A stretch of 64,000 nucleotides of DNA from Sinorhizobium terangae (GCF_029714365.1 NZ_CP121659.1:1550001-1614000); one strand, 5' to 3'. Counted from the first letter of the stretch, positions 9,212 through 18,923 are shown. Translations and numbers: made by a program. The notes: generated by a model not told the origin, from the letters alone.

Positions 9212-9768
9212 GCAGCGACGAGCAGGCTTCCAAATCGCCATTGCTCCCTTTGGATGTCGCATCGTCGAAGCGATCGCGGTTGGTGCTTTCCCTTCCCAAA
9301 GGGCGGGAAGTGCTGATTGGGACTCCTGCGTGGGCCTTGGCGATGGCGATATCTGCCTGGCTGGCGCTGTGGCTGCGCGGAAACGAGGCGGACTTCCACC
9401 TCAGGGACGTCCTATCGCTTTACGCGCTTGGCGGGCTGCTGGCGTGGCCGCTTTCGCTGTTTGCGGCGCGGTTTGCAGCACAAGGACGAACAGTCGAGAC
9501 CCGCTTCTCGGCATTTCTCCTGTGTCTCGTCGCAGGCACGGTCGGTACGACGGCATGCCTCTTCGCCTTTGACTACCGGATATTCTATGCGCAGTGGCAT
9601 GCGACCACCGGCACGCGGAAGTGGCTGTTCCAGTTCCTGTTCACGTTTCTCGCCGCACTCTACCAGTTCCTGGTTCTCGGGGTTCGGCTCTACCTGCCGC
9701 TCGGCCTTGCCGCCCTTGTCGCCGCCAGCCTTTGGCTTGCGCGATCGGACATGCGCCAACGGCGTTGA
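9208..9768 (+). CDS. Hypothetical multi-pass membrane protein
   Basis: I do not recognise a family. The 186 residues begin with a ~35-residue polar N-terminus, followed by about four hydrophobic segments (near residues 41-55, 70-85, 100-118 and 135-178). The start overlaps the stop of the DUF2259 gene (ATGA). Bases around 9286-9311 form a short inverted repeat (CTTCCC/GGGAAG) within the coding sequence. It is probably an inner-membrane partner of the secreted DUF2259 protein; this rests only on gene order. Confidence 0.7.
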   Translation: MSSDEQASKSPLLPLDVASSKRSRLVLSLPKGREVLIGTPAWALAMAISAWLALWLRGNEADFHLRDVLSLYALGGLLAWPLSLFAARFAAQGRTVETRFSAFLLCLVAGTVGTTACLFAFDYRIFYAQWHATTGTRKWLFQFLFTFLAALYQFLVLGVRLYLPLGLAALVAASLWLARSDMRQRR

Positions 9769-9830
9769 GCTTGATCGCCATCTTTGATAGAGGCACAGCC
9801 ATCCTCCACTGACGACGAAAGCTTAAGCCC

Positions 9831-11132
9831 ATGATCCCCCGTTACTCCCGGCCGGAAATGGTGGCCATATGGTCGCCGGAAACGAAATTCCGCATCTGGT
9901 TCGAGATCGAGGCGCACGCCTGCGATGCCCTCGCCGAAATCGGTGTCATCCCGAAGGAAGCGGCGAAGACGATCTGGGAAAAGGGCGGCGCAGCAAAGTT
10001 CGACGTGGCCCGGATCGACGAAATCGAGGCCGTCACCAAGCACGACGTCATCGCGTTTCTCACCCATCTTGCGGAATTCGTCGGGCCGGACAGCCGTTTC
10101 GTGCATCAGGGCATGACCTCGTCGGACGTGCTCGATACCTGCTTCAACGTGCAGCTCGTTCGCGCCACAGACCTGTTGCTCGCCGACCTCGACAAGCTGC
10201 TCGAAGCGCTGAAGCGCCGTGCCTTCGAGCACAAGGACACGGTCACCATCGGCCGTTCGCACGGCATCCACGCCGAGCCCACTACCTTCGGGATCAAGCT
10301 GGCGCTTGCCTACGCGGAGTTCGATCGGTGCAAGCAGCGCCTCCTGGCCGCACGCGAAGAAGTTGCGACCGGTGCCATTTCCGGTGCTGTCGGCACCTTT
10401 GCCAATATCGATCCGCGGGTCGAGGAGCATGTCGCAAAGGCTCTCGGCCTGAAGCCGGAGCCGGTCTCGACGCAGGTCATCCCTCGCGACCGCCACGCCA
10501 TGTATTTCGCGACGCTCGGTGTCATTGCCTCCTCGATCGAACGTCTTGCAACGGAAATCCGCCACCTGCAGCGCACCGAAGTGCTGGAAGCCGAGGAATA
10601 CTTCTCGCCTGGCCAGAAGGGTTCCTCGGCCATGCCGCATAAGCGCAATCCGGTGCTGACGGAAAACCTGACCGGCCTTGCCCGCATGGTCCGCGCCTTC
10701 GTCGTGCCGGCCATGGAAAACGTGGCGCTCTGGCATGAGCGCGATATTTCGCACTCCTCGGTCGAACGCATGATCGGCCCGGATGCAACGGTGACGCTCG
10801 ATTTCGCCCTGGCGCGACTGACCGGCGTGATCGACAAGTTGCTCGTCTATCCCGACAACATGATGAAGAACCTCAACAAGTTCCGCGGGCTCGTTCACTC
10901 CCAGCGCGTGCTGCTCGCGCTCACCCAGGCGGGCGTTTCGCGCGAGGATGCGTATCGGCTCGTTCAGCGCAATGCCATGAAGGTATGGGAAGAGGGCAAG
11001 GATTTCCTTGGGGAGCTGCTGGCCGACACTGAAGTTCGGGCCGCACTTTCGGAAGAGCAAATCCGCGAGAAATTCGATCTCGGTTACCACACCAAGCACG
11101 TCGACACGATCTTCAAGCGTGTCTTCGGCTGA
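9831..11132 (+). CDS. purB: Adenylosuccinate lyase
   Basis: The 433-residue protein is of the fumarase/aspartase superfamily and cleaves SAICAR and adenylosuccinate in purine synthesis. Motifs are TSSDVLDTC (about residue 97), GRSHGIHAEPTTFG (about 143) and the superfamily signature SSAMPHKRNP (about 264) with the catalytic serine. Length and the start MIPRYSRPEM are typical for rhizobia. It is separated from purCSQ by several unrelated genes. A mosaic repeat lies immediately downstream. Confidence 0.97.
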   Translation: MIPRYSRPEMVAIWSPETKFRIWFEIEAHACDALAEIGVIPKEAAKTIWEKGGAAKFDVARIDEIEAVTKHDVIAFLTHLAEFVGPDSRFVHQGMTSSDVLDTCFNVQLVRATDLLLADLDKLLEALKRRAFEHKDTVTIGRSHGIHAEPTTFGIKLALAYAEFDRCKQRLLAAREEVATGAISGAVGTFANIDPRVEEHVAKALGLKPEPVSTQVIPRDRHAMYFATLGVIASSIERLATEIRHLQRTEVLEAEEYFSPGQKGSSAMPHKRNPVLTENLTGLARMVRAFVVPAMENVALWHERDISHSSVERMIGPDATVTLDFALARLTGVIDKLLVYPDNMMKNLNKFRGLVHSQRVLLALTQAGVSREDAYRLVQRNAMKVWEEGKDFLGELLADTEVRAALSEEQIREKFDLGYHTKHVDTIFKRVFG

Positions 11133-11151
11133 CAGGAAGAAGACAGACCTG

Positions 11152-11254
11152 CTGCATGATTCTTAAATCGGAATCGATTTAAGGACAAAATCATGCAGAA
11201 GCTCAAGGTTCTACAGTGACCTTTGCGCGTCTGATTAGACGCGCCGCGCCGTAG
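11152..11254 (+). repeat. RIME-like mosaic palindromic repeat, copy 1 (complete)
   Basis: The first module (11152-11198) is a long imperfect palindrome running from CTGCATGATT to AATCATGCAG, with an inner TTAAATCG/CGATTTAA arm. The second module (to 11254) ends in an inverted repeat, GCGCGTCT-gatt-AGACGCG. The same two-module arrangement recurs at 19299, 21906, 42155 and 55371. It resembles rhizobial intergenic mosaic elements; the family name is from memory. Confidence 0.75.
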
Positions 11255-11401
11255 TCTCGGCGCGCGACATGGTGACGTTGTGCATGAATACAAACGCTCG
11301 CATTCGGTGCATTTTGTTCGAGTGCGGGCGAGCTTATTAGCAACTTGTTCATAAGTGATGTGAGAGCTTCCCTATCTGTCTAATCAGGTTTCGAGGAAGC
11401 C

Positions 11402-11710
11402 ATGACTTATAGGGACAGTATTCAGCGCGCATCGCCGCGCACGCAGACGAAAATAACCGGCAAGGTTACCTGCAAATTCGGGTCGAGCAACGGGATCGTC
11501 AGAGACCTTTCCGACGAGGGTATCTGTTTCCAGCTGCTGTTCGACATCGGTGCCCAGACCGGACAGGAGGTCACGATTCAAAGTGAAGAGCTCGGCTATC
11601 TGACCGGCATTGTGCGCTGGTATCGCGGCGACAAGATCGGCATCAAACTCAAGCTCTCGTCGAATACGGCGGCGCAGATCTCATCCTACTACAAGTTCTT
11701 CCGCCCATGA
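11402..11710 (+). CDS. PilZ domain protein
   Basis: This 102-residue single-domain protein has the two c-di-GMP-binding motifs of PilZ: RASPR (RxxxR, residues 9-13) and DLSDEG (DxSxxG, about residue 37), followed by beta strands ending VRWYRGDKIGIKL. It is probably a cytosolic c-di-GMP receptor; the target is unknown. It stands alone between a mosaic repeat and a convergent membrane protein gene. A GGDEF-EAL protein is encoded 1.7 kb downstream, but no operon links them. Confidence 0.85.
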   Translation: MTYRDSIQRASPRTQTKITGKVTCKFGSSNGIVRDLSDEGICFQLLFDIGAQTGQEVTIQSEELGYLTGIVRWYRGDKIGIKLKLSSNTAAQISSYYKFFRP

Positions 11711-11806
11711 CCGCATCGCCGGCGGCGAACCGGCGAACTTTCGAAGACAATCGCGGCGATCTTGGGTCATTCAACATCGCCGCGATGCCGTTGGAGGACC
11801 TGCCGT

Positions 11807-12616
11807 TCAGCGGCCGGCCGGCTCAGGTTCCACCATCTTGCGATAGAGGTGCCATGTGGCGTGGCCAAAGATCGGCATGATAACGGCCAGGCCAACGAAG
11901 ACCGGAATCGAGCCGATCACCAGTCCCGCTGCGATGATGAGGCCCCAACAGGCGACCGGCACCGGATTGGTAAGCGTCGCGCGGATCGAGGTCTCGACGG
12001 CCGCGACGGCGCCGACATCGCGATCAAGCAGCAACGGGAATGTGACCACGCTGATTGAGAGCACGATCACGGCGAAGACAAAGCCGACCGCGTTTCCGAC
12101 AACAATGAGGTTCCAACCCTCCTCCGTGCCGACAATGCCGTCCCAGAAGGCCGAAATCGAATTTGGCGGAACCGTTCCGAAAATTCTGACGTAAAGCGCC
12201 TGGGCAACCAGAAGCCACGCAACGAAAATAACGAACAGCATGGCGGCGACCGCCAAAATCGATGGCAGCGCCGGTGAACGGTGCAGCCGCAAGGCGTGCG
12301 GCCATGACGCATCCATGCCCAGTTCACGGCGCCGGCTGATCTCGTAGAGGCCGACTGCCGCGACGGGACCGATGAGGGCGAAGCCGGAGGCAAGCGGATA
12401 GAGCAACGGCAGCATGTTTGCGCCCGCGCTCCAGGTTATCAGTACTGCACCGGCGATCGGGTATATCAAGCACAAGAAAACATAATGCGACGGCTTCTCG
12501 CGAAAATCGTTCAGCCCGAGACGCAACGCATCGAACACATCAGCAATGCCAATCTTTCGTATTCCGGGATGCGAGACTCTCGCATTCGCCCCCGACAGGA
12601 CATGGAAGGTTGTCAT
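11807..12616 (-). CDS. DUF2189 integral membrane protein
   Basis: The 269-residue protein matches the DUF2189 family: an N-terminal ~30 residues leading to IADVFDALRLGLNDF, then about six hydrophobic segments, and a C-terminal FGHATWHLYRKMV. Function is unknown. It converges with the PilZ gene and diverges from the hydrolase gene on the right. Confidence 0.8.
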   Translation of the reverse strand: MTTFHVLSGANARVSHPGIRKIGIADVFDALRLGLNDFREKPSHYVFLCLIYPIAGAVLITWSAGANMLPLLYPLASGFALIGPVAAVGLYEISRRRELGMDASWPHALRLHRSPALPSILAVAAMLFVIFVAWLLVAQALYVRIFGTVPPNSISAFWDGIVGTEEGWNLIVVGNAVGFVFAVIVLSISVVTFPLLLDRDVGAVAAVETSIRATLTNPVPVACWGLIIAAGLVIGSIPVFVGLAVIMPIFGHATWHLYRKMVEPEPAGR

Positions 12617-12775
12617 GGCTCACACTCCTCAACGAACCAGAGCGGCCACGGACCCGCGACAACGGTGAAACTTGCCGCTGCCAACCGCGACCGGCATTTT
12701 CGATTATACAGAAAATGCAGCCTCTGTCGCCTGTGCCTTGACTTCGGCGCTTTTCACCTCCAAATCGCCGCGATT

Positions 12776-13330
12776 ATGAAGGTTTCAGAAACTGACATCC
12801 TGATCGTGCCGGGCTACACCAATTCCGGCCCGGCCCATTGGCAAAGCCGTTGGGAGCGAAAGCTCTCGACGGCGCGCCGCGTCGAGCAGGCGGAATGGTC
12901 GAAGCCTGTGCGCGAGGATTGGGTTGCGCGGATGGTTGAGGCAGTCAATGCCGCGCAAAAGCCGGTTGTCATCGTCGCACATTCCCTGGGTGTCGCCACG
13001 GCAATCCAGGCCCTGCCTCATTGCGCGAAGAAGATCGCAGGCGCCTTCCTTGTCGCCCCGCCGGACGTCGCCAATCCAAAGATCCGCCCGAAGCATCTGA
13101 TGACCTTCGGCCCCTACCCGCGCGATCCTCTGCCCTTCCCGTCGCTGATGGTGGCAAGCCGCAACGATCCCTTCGGATCCTTTGAGCACGCCGGAGACAT
13201 TGCCAACGCGTGGGGCTCGTTCTTGGTCGATGCCGGCGAAGCTGGACACATCAACGCCGAGTCCGGTCACGGCCCGTGGCCCGAAGGTACCATGGTCTTT
13301 GCCCAATTCCTCAGCCGGTTGCAGCAATAA
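12776..13330 (+). CDS. RBBP9/YdeN family alpha/beta hydrolase
   Basis: The 184-residue protein begins DILIVPGYTNSGPAHWQSRWE, the RBBP9/YdeN pattern. It has the nucleophile elbow AHSLG (GxSxG-like, about residue 68), an aspartate in ASRNDPF and a histidine in AGHINAESGHG, giving a complete Ser-Asp-His triad. It is probably a small serine esterase; the substrate is unknown. I chose ATG 12776, since the longer frame from 12485 overlaps the divergent DUF2189 gene and lacks family similarity. Confidence 0.85.
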   Translation: MKVSETDILIVPGYTNSGPAHWQSRWERKLSTARRVEQAEWSKPVREDWVARMVEAVNAAQKPVVIVAHSLGVATAIQALPHCAKKIAGAFLVAPPDVANPKIRPKHLMTFGPYPRDPLPFPSLMVASRNDPFGSFEHAGDIANAWGSFLVDAGEAGHINAESGHGPWPEGTMVFAQFLSRLQQ

Positions 13331-13418
13331 AGCGCATCGGCAGAAAAGCACGCGCCATTAATCCGAATTTCATTGCTGCAGGTCATCATCAGCTGGCAAC
13401 TCTCAGGATCCGGGATAA

Positions 13419-15965
13419 GTGACCGAGCCGCGAGAACCAATCGACACCGGCAGTGGGCCGATGAGACAAGACAGCTTGGCGCCGCACGCGATGGATCATA
13501 TCCCGGCGGGTGTCCTCCTTGTCGATGCAGGCAATGTCATACGCGCTGCCAATGCACCCGCACTCCGGATGCTCGGGCGCACAGCCGAAGAAGTCATCGG
13601 CGCATCGATCGCCGCATTCGTTCATGGCGAAGACCTTCCAGCAGTCGTTGCGTTTGAGGGGGCAGAGGGAGCCGAGGAGGCCGCGGTCGCCCGCTTCATC
13701 GGAGCATTAGGCACGCATGCCATGCTCGTTTCACGGGCCGCTCTGCCTGCAGCGCCAAGAGCCGGCGCGACGACGATACTGACAATGCTTCCGGCCGACC
13801 GTCTCGTTTCCGAAATCGCAAGCCTGCGCAAGGACGAGACCCGTTGGAAATACGCCCTTGAAAGCGCCTTGGAAGGCGTCTGGGATCACGACTTCGAAAC
13901 GGGCAATCTGTTTTATTCTTCGACGTGGCGGCGTCTGCGCGGCTTGGCGGATGACGCTGAAGTCGACGGCACGCTCGAAAAATGGATCGAGAACGTGCAT
14001 CCGGATGACCGTGCGCACGTGCTTGCCTGCATCGCGCGCCAGGACTCGGGTGAAGCCAAGTTCAACACGTTCCAATATCGCGAGCGACATGCGGACGGGC
14101 GCTGGATCTGGATCGAAAGCCGGGGCGCGTCGGTCGCTTACGGCCCTGACGGCAAGCCATGCCGCATCATCGGCACGGACACCGACATAACCGCCCGCAA
14201 GGAGGCGGAAGCTCGATTAGCGGAAGTTTCGCGTCGCCTGCAACTGGCGCTCGATGTTTCCAGGATCGGCGTCTTCGAGCACAATCTCGATACCGGCGTT
14301 TCGCATTGGGACGAAGCCATGTTCAGGATGTACGGCCTGGACCCTGCCGGCGAAGCGCCCTCCTCCGCCGGCTGGGAGAGCTTTTTGCATCCGGAGGACA
14401 AGGTCGTCGCGATCAAACGCGTCAACGATGCGATTGCCAGCGGCACGCCTTTCACCAACGCGTTCCGCATCATCAGGCCCGATGGCGTCGTCCGTCACAT
14501 CCGCTCTAACGCCGCGTTCCATACCGATCTGGATGGCGCAACAAGGCTCGTTGGCGCCAATTGGGACATTACCGATGATATCGCTCTGCAGGAGGAATTG
14601 AGGCGGGCAAAATCCTTTGCCGAAGCGCGCAACAGTGAACTTGAGGCGGCGCGTGTCAGTATCGAATATAACGCACTGCACGATCATCTGACGGATTTGC
14701 CGAACCGCCGCTATCTTGATCGGATCCTGACTGAAGCGCGTGTGGTCAACGCTATTCTTCATATCGACCTGGATCGCTTCAAGCAGATCAACGATACACT
14801 GGGTCACCAGGCCGGCGACGCAATGCTCGTTCATGCCGCGGACGTGCTGAGATCACACGCCGAGAGGGACGATTTCATAGCTCGCATCGGCGGCGACGAA
14901 TTCGTCATCGTGTGCCGCAGCGGCCGGGGCTCAATTCATCTCGAAGAGCTTGCCCAGGGGATTATTCAGGCCTTCCGCCGTCCCGTCCCCTACGCCGGTC
15001 AATTATGTCGGCTTGGCGCAAGTATCGGCGTTGCCGTGAATGAAGGCAGGCTCACCGATCCCAGGCAGCTCCTGATGGACGCCGACATCGCGCTTTATCG
15101 CGCCAAGAGCCTTGGCCGAGACCGGTTTGAAGTCTTTTCCGACGAGATGCAGAACCGGATCCTGACGGCAAAGCGGATCGGCGACGAACTCCGTGAGGCT
15201 CTCGAAAAAAGGCAGTTCATTCCCTATTACCAGCCCCAGTTCGACGCCCGCTCTCTGGAGATCACAGGCGTTGAAACCCTGGTGCGCTGGAGCCACCCGG
15301 CACGCGGCGTGCTGGCGCCCATGCAGTTCCTGAAAGTCGCCGAAGACATCAATCTTCTCGCGGCAATAGATCGGATGGTGGTCGAAATGGCCTATGCCGA
15401 CTTCCGCGCATGGCAGCGGCAGGGGCTCGCCATTCCCAAGATCTCCGTCAATATTTCGTCGCGCCGTTTGCGCGACCCTCAACTCGTGTCCGACGTGCGG
15501 GAAATGAAGATCCCGCGTGGCGTCATGTCGTTCGAGCTGCTCGAATCGATCTTTCTCGACGAGTTCGAGGACGAAGTTGCGGAAACGATCGCCGCCTTGA
15601 ACGAGCTCGGCATCGATATCGAGATCGACGATTTTGGTACCGGTCACGCGTCGATCATCGGTCTCCTCAAACTCAATCCGGCGCGCCTCAAGATCGATCG
15701 CGCACTGGTAGGGCCGGTCACGGAAAACAGAAAGCAGCAAAAGCTGGTGCGCGCGATCATCGATATCGGCCATTCGCTGAACATCAAAGTGGTCGCAGAA
15801 GGCGTCGAAACCTGGACCCACGCCGCGCTTCTCGCCGATCTCGGCTGCGACGTCCTGCAAGGCTATGCGCTAGCGAAGCCGATGAGCCGAGAGGATTTCG
15901 AGAGATTGGCCCGGAAGGGCTTTGACGTGCCGCGCAGCTTTTCAGAGGCGCGCAGAGTGCGGTGA
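13419..15965 (+). CDS. PAS-GGDEF-EAL sensor protein (c-di-GMP turnover)
   Basis: The 848-residue protein has three PAS-like domains (about residues 25-95, 140-265 and 275-395), a GGDEF domain (intact GGDEF near 490) and an EAL domain (about 600-835). The EAL motif reads ETL, but the expected acidic and metal-binding residues are present: NISS, ELLES, DDFGTG, KIDR and EGVET. It may therefore both make and degrade c-di-GMP, or one domain may regulate the other. No membrane segment is seen, so it is likely cytosolic. The start is GTG 13419; ATG 13461 is a plausible alternative. Confidence 0.9.
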   Translation: MTEPREPIDTGSGPMRQDSLAPHAMDHIPAGVLLVDAGNVIRAANAPALRMLGRTAEEVIGASIAAFVHGEDLPAVVAFEGAEGAEEAAVARFIGALGTHAMLVSRAALPAAPRAGATTILTMLPADRLVSEIASLRKDETRWKYALESALEGVWDHDFETGNLFYSSTWRRLRGLADDAEVDGTLEKWIENVHPDDRAHVLACIARQDSGEAKFNTFQYRERHADGRWIWIESRGASVAYGPDGKPCRIIGTDTDITARKEAEARLAEVSRRLQLALDVSRIGVFEHNLDTGVSHWDEAMFRMYGLDPAGEAPSSAGWESFLHPEDKVVAIKRVNDAIASGTPFTNAFRIIRPDGVVRHIRSNAAFHTDLDGATRLVGANWDITDDIALQEELRRAKSFAEARNSELEAARVSIEYNALHDHLTDLPNRRYLDRILTEARVVNAILHIDLDRFKQINDTLGHQAGDAMLVHAADVLRSHAERDDFIARIGGDEFVIVCRSGRGSIHLEELAQGIIQAFRRPVPYAGQLCRLGASIGVAVNEGRLTDPRQLLMDADIALYRAKSLGRDRFEVFSDEMQNRILTAKRIGDELREALEKRQFIPYYQPQFDARSLEITGVETLVRWSHPARGVLAPMQFLKVAEDINLLAAIDRMVVEMAYADFRAWQRQGLAIPKISVNISSRRLRDPQLVSDVREMKIPRGVMSFELLESIFLDEFEDEVAETIAALNELGIDIEIDDFGTGHASIIGLLKLNPARLKIDRALVGPVTENRKQQKLVRAIIDIGHSLNIKVVAEGVETWTHAALLADLGCDVLQGYALAKPMSREDFERLARKGFDVPRSFSEARRVR

Positions 15966-16065
15966 GCATCAAGCCGCCGCAGTCCGGGCGAAGCTTCGCC
16001 CGATACAAAAAGGGCCGCCCGATTTTGTTGCCTGGCGGCGCCATGTTTCTTCGCTGGCCGCGAGA

Positions 16066-16380
16066 TCAGTTGTTCTGAAGCTGCTCTATCGCTTGCGCCA
16101 TCAATTCCAGCATCCGCAAGCGGATTTCGTCTTCCGTCTGTGCGATGCCGGCAGCATCGAAATCGGCCTTGATCTTACGCAGCACGTCCTCATGGCCGCG
16201 TGCCTCGAGATCAGCGGTGACGATTTCCCGTGCGTAGGCTTCCGGATCGGCCTTGTTCAAGAGACCTGCGGCCCAAAGACCGAGCAGCTTGTTTCGGCGT
16301 GCTTCCGCCTTGAACTTCAGTTCTGCGTCCAGCGCAAACTTTGCCTCGAAGCCCTTCTCGCGATCCTGCATCGTGGTCAT
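16066..16380 (-). CDS. F1-ATPase inhibitor zeta subunit (DUF1476)
   Basis: The 104-residue protein matches DUF1476, known in Paracoccus as the zeta subunit that blocks ATP hydrolysis by F1-ATPase through its N-terminal segment. The N-terminus QDREKGFEAKFA and the following helical-bundle sequence (RRNKLLGLWAA; AREIVTADLEARGHEDVLRK) are characteristic. Initiation could be at Met1 or Met4. It is a monocistronic gene facing the GGDEF-EAL gene, with purC divergent on its other side. Confidence 0.9.
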   Translation of the reverse strand: MTTMQDREKGFEAKFALDAELKFKAEARRNKLLGLWAAGLLNKADPEAYAREIVTADLEARGHEDVLRKIKADFDAAGIAQTEDEIRLRMLELMAQAIEQLQNN

Positions 16381-16612
16381 AAACTAATCTCCCTCAGAAT
16401 TCCTTGCCGGAAACTGTTATCGCCATAAACCAAAACACCGCCGAAAGTGCAATGCGAAGTTTTCGTCTTTGCTGACTTTCATGATACCCTAATCTAAATC
16501 GGGGGATGGGAAGATACGCCGATTGTGAAATCCGTTCTTTTCAGATATGGACCCGCTGAGAAAATTCCAATTGCGCGACCCAAGAGCGCCACCAACCACA
16601 GAGATAAAATCC

Positions 16613-17377
16613 ATGAATCGTCGCCGCCGTATCTACGAGGGCAAGGCCAAGATCCTTTACGAGGGTCCGGAACCGGGCACGCTGATCCAGTTTTTCAAGG
16701 ATGACGCGACCGCTTTCAACAAGAAGAAGCATGATGTCATCGACGGTAAGGGCGTGCTGAACAACCGGATCTCCGAGTACATCTTCACCCATCTCAACAA
16801 GATCGGCATTCCGACGCATTTCATCCGCCGCCTGAACATGCGCGAGCAGTTGATCAAGGAAGTGGAAATCATTCCGCTCGAGATCGTCGTGCGCAACGTC
16901 GCCGCAGGTTCGCTCGCAAAGCGCCTCGGCATCGAGGAAGGCACCGTCCTGCCGCGCTCGATCATCGAGTTCTACTACAAGGCCGACGCGCTCGACGATC
17001 CGATGGTGTCCGAAGAGCACATTACTGCCTTCGGCTGGGCAAGCCCGCAGGAACTCGACGACATCATGGCGCTTGCCATCCGCATCAACGATTTCCTTTC
17101 CGGTCTTTTCCTCGGCGTCGGCATCCAGCTCGTCGATTTCAAGATCGAATGCGGACGCCTGTTTGAAGGCGACATGATGCGCATTGTCCTTGCTGACGAG
17201 ATTTCTCCGGATAGCTGCCGCCTCTGGGACATCGAAACCAAGGAAAAGATGGACAAGGACCGGTTCCGCCGCGACATGGGCGGTCTCGTCGAGGCCTATC
17301 AGGAGGTGGCACGCCGCCTCGGCATCATCAACGAGAACGAGCCGCCGCGCGGCTCTGGCCCGGTGTTGGTCAAGTAA
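16613..17377 (+). CDS. purC: Phosphoribosylaminoimidazole-succinocarboxamide synthase
   Basis: The 254-residue enzyme ligates aspartate to CAIR with ATP to give SAICAR. Recognisable sequences are [14 protein letters not shown] at the start, [35 protein letters not shown] (as VDFKIECG) and [13 protein letters not shown]. The start ATG 16613 gives the usual family length. It heads a purC-purS-purQ cluster, with purS beginning 17 bases after its stop. Confidence 0.97.
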   Translation: MNRRRRIYEGKAKILYEGPEPGTLIQFFKDDATAFNKKKHDVIDGKGVLNNRISEYIFTHLNKIGIPTHFIRRLNMREQLIKEVEIIPLEIVVRNVAAGSLAKRLGIEEGTVLPRSIIEFYYKADALDDPMVSEEHITAFGWASPQELDDIMALAIRINDFLSGLFLGVGIQLVDFKIECGRLFEGDMMRIVLADEISPDSCRLWDIETKEKMDKDRFRRDMGGLVEAYQEVARRLGIINENEPPRGSGPVLVK

Positions 17378-17394
17378 TTTCAGGGATAAGCAAA

Positions 17395-17637
17395 GTGATC
17401 AAAGCACGTGTAACCGTGACGCTCAAGAACGGCGTTCTCGACCCTCAGGGCAAGGCAATCGAGGGTGCGCTCGGGGCGCTCGGGTTTGACGGCATTGGCC
17501 AGGTTCGTCAGGGCAAGGTCTTCGATCTGCAGATCGAAACGGCAGACAAGGCCAAGGCCGAATCCGATCTCAAGGCCATGTGCGAGAAGCTGCTGGCCAA
17601 CACTGTCATCGAAAACTACACCATCTCCCTCGCCTGA
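17395..17637 (+). CDS. purS: FGAM synthase subunit PurS
   Basis: This 80-residue protein has the PurS pattern: KARVTVTLKNGVLDPQGKAIEGAL, then a GQVRQGKVFDL strand and a C-terminal NTVIENYTI. It forms a complex with PurQ and the short form of PurL and helps transfer ammonia from the glutaminase to the synthetase. The GTG start at 17395 is required for this length. It lies between purC and purQ, as expected in alphaproteobacteria. Confidence 0.96.
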   Translation: MIKARVTVTLKNGVLDPQGKAIEGALGALGFDGIGQVRQGKVFDLQIETADKAKAESDLKAMCEKLLANTVIENYTISLA

Positions 17638-17788
17638 CGGCGGGGGAATGCTTTCCGCTGGTCATCCGTTGCTCGCCTGCCTAAATCAGCTTAGCGGCCC
17701 AGCCGATTGACTGACCAGCGCTACACTGCGCATTGAAACTGCCTCGAACTGCTCAGGCGCCGAGGCCAAGGCAAGGTATGAACGTCCC

Positions 17789-18460
17789 ATGAAGTCTGCC
17801 GTCGTCCAACTCCCCGGTCTCAACCGCGATCGCGACATGATCGCGGCGCTCACCAAGATCTCCGGCCGCAAGCCTGTGACCGTTTGGCAGACCGAGACCG
17901 AAATTCCGGATGTCGACCTGATCGTCATACCGGGCGGCTTTTCCTATGGCGACTACCTGCGCTGCGGTGCGATCGCCGCGCGGATGCCGGTGATGCAGGC
18001 GATCAAGGCCAAGGCCGATCGGGGCGTCAAGGTTCTCGGCGTCTGCAACGGATTCCAGATCCTGCTTGAAGCAGGCCTCCTGCCCGGCGCCCTGATGCGC
18101 AATGCTTCGCTGAAGTTCGTCTGCCGCGAGGTGAAACTGGAAATCGTCAACGCCGACACGGATTTCACGCGCGCCTATTCGAAGGGTCAGATCATCCGGA
18201 GCCCCGTTGCCCACCATGATGGCAACTATTTCGCCGATGCGGAGACGCTGAAGGCGATCGAGGGCAGCGGTCGGGTCGTGTTCCGCTACGCCGAAGGCAC
18301 CAACCCGAACGGTTCGATCAACGACATCGCCGGCGTCATGAATGCGAAAGGTAACGTGCTTGGGATGATGCCGCATCCGGAAAACCTGATTGAAGCGGCA
18401 CATGGCGGTTCGGACGGACGCGGAATTTTTGCCTCCGCCCTCGACGTAATCGCTGCTTAA
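17789..18460 (+). CDS. purQ: FGAM synthase glutaminase subunit PurQ
   Basis: The 223-residue class I glutamine amidotransferase has its nucleophile Cys86 in GVCNGFQIL and a catalytic His in MMPHPEN near residue 194. [14 protein letters not shown] marks it as PurQ. It hydrolyses glutamine for PurL. The gap of 151 bases from purS contains no recognisable gene or clear terminator, so co-transcription with purCS is likely. Confidence 0.97.
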   Translation: MKSAVVQLPGLNRDRDMIAALTKISGRKPVTVWQTETEIPDVDLIVIPGGFSYGDYLRCGAIAARMPVMQAIKAKADRGVKVLGVCNGFQILLEAGLLPGALMRNASLKFVCREVKLEIVNADTDFTRAYSKGQIIRSPVAHHDGNYFADAETLKAIEGSGRVVFRYAEGTNPNGSINDIAGVMNAKGNVLGMMPHPENLIEAAHGGSDGRGIFASALDVIAA

Positions 18461-18515
18461 CCATCGCGCTGATAGAAGACGGCCTCCCGCCACCCACCGA
18501 CGATCGAGACCGCCG

Positions 18516-18923
18516 ATGCCTTCATTCCCCTCCGCACGCCTCGCCGTGCTTGCCAGCGCCGTCGCGAGTTTCACGCTTGTCGCCGGTTGCCAGTCGAATC
18601 GTCCAGCCACGCCCGCGGCGAGTTCCGCCGCATTGCCGACGATGGAGCGTGTCGCGCTCGGCGCCAATGGCTGCTGGTTCAAGTCGGGCGACCCGGCCTT
18701 CAAGGCCTATCGTCTCGCGCCGGAACTCAACTCTTTTTCGGGCCGTCCGCGCATCCTGATCGTGCCACGCAAGTCACCCGAGGCACGTCCGCTTGCCGTC
18801 ATCCAGGCCGAAGGGCACCCCGCCCGCCTGCAGGCCTTCGGTCCGCTGCTCAGCGAGCCGGTCGGCGCGCGCATGACGACGGATGTCCGTCGTTGGGCGG
18901 CCGGCGATAAGGGCTGTAGTTGA
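18516..18923 (+). CDS. Hypothetical lipoprotein
   Basis: The 135-residue product has a type II signal peptide with the lipobox LVAGC (Cys at about residue 25), followed by a Pro/Ala-rich linker and a small domain with two further cysteines (NGCWF and the C-terminal KGCS) that could form a disulfide. I do not recognise a family. It follows purQ by 55 bases in the same direction and is probably anchored in the envelope. Confidence 0.7.
   Translation: MPSFPSARLAVLASAVASFTLVAGCQSNRPATPAASSAALPTMERVALGANGCWFKSGDPAFKAYRLAPELNSFSGRPRILIVPRKSPEARPLAVIQAEGHPARLQAFGPLLSEPVGARMTTDVRRWAAGDKGCS

Noticed and set aside
9286..9311. A short inverted repeat (CTTCCC/GGGAAG) inside the membrane protein gene at 9208
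   Set aside because: It lies in an intact coding frame and does not match either repeat family in the window, so it is not called as a mobile repeat.
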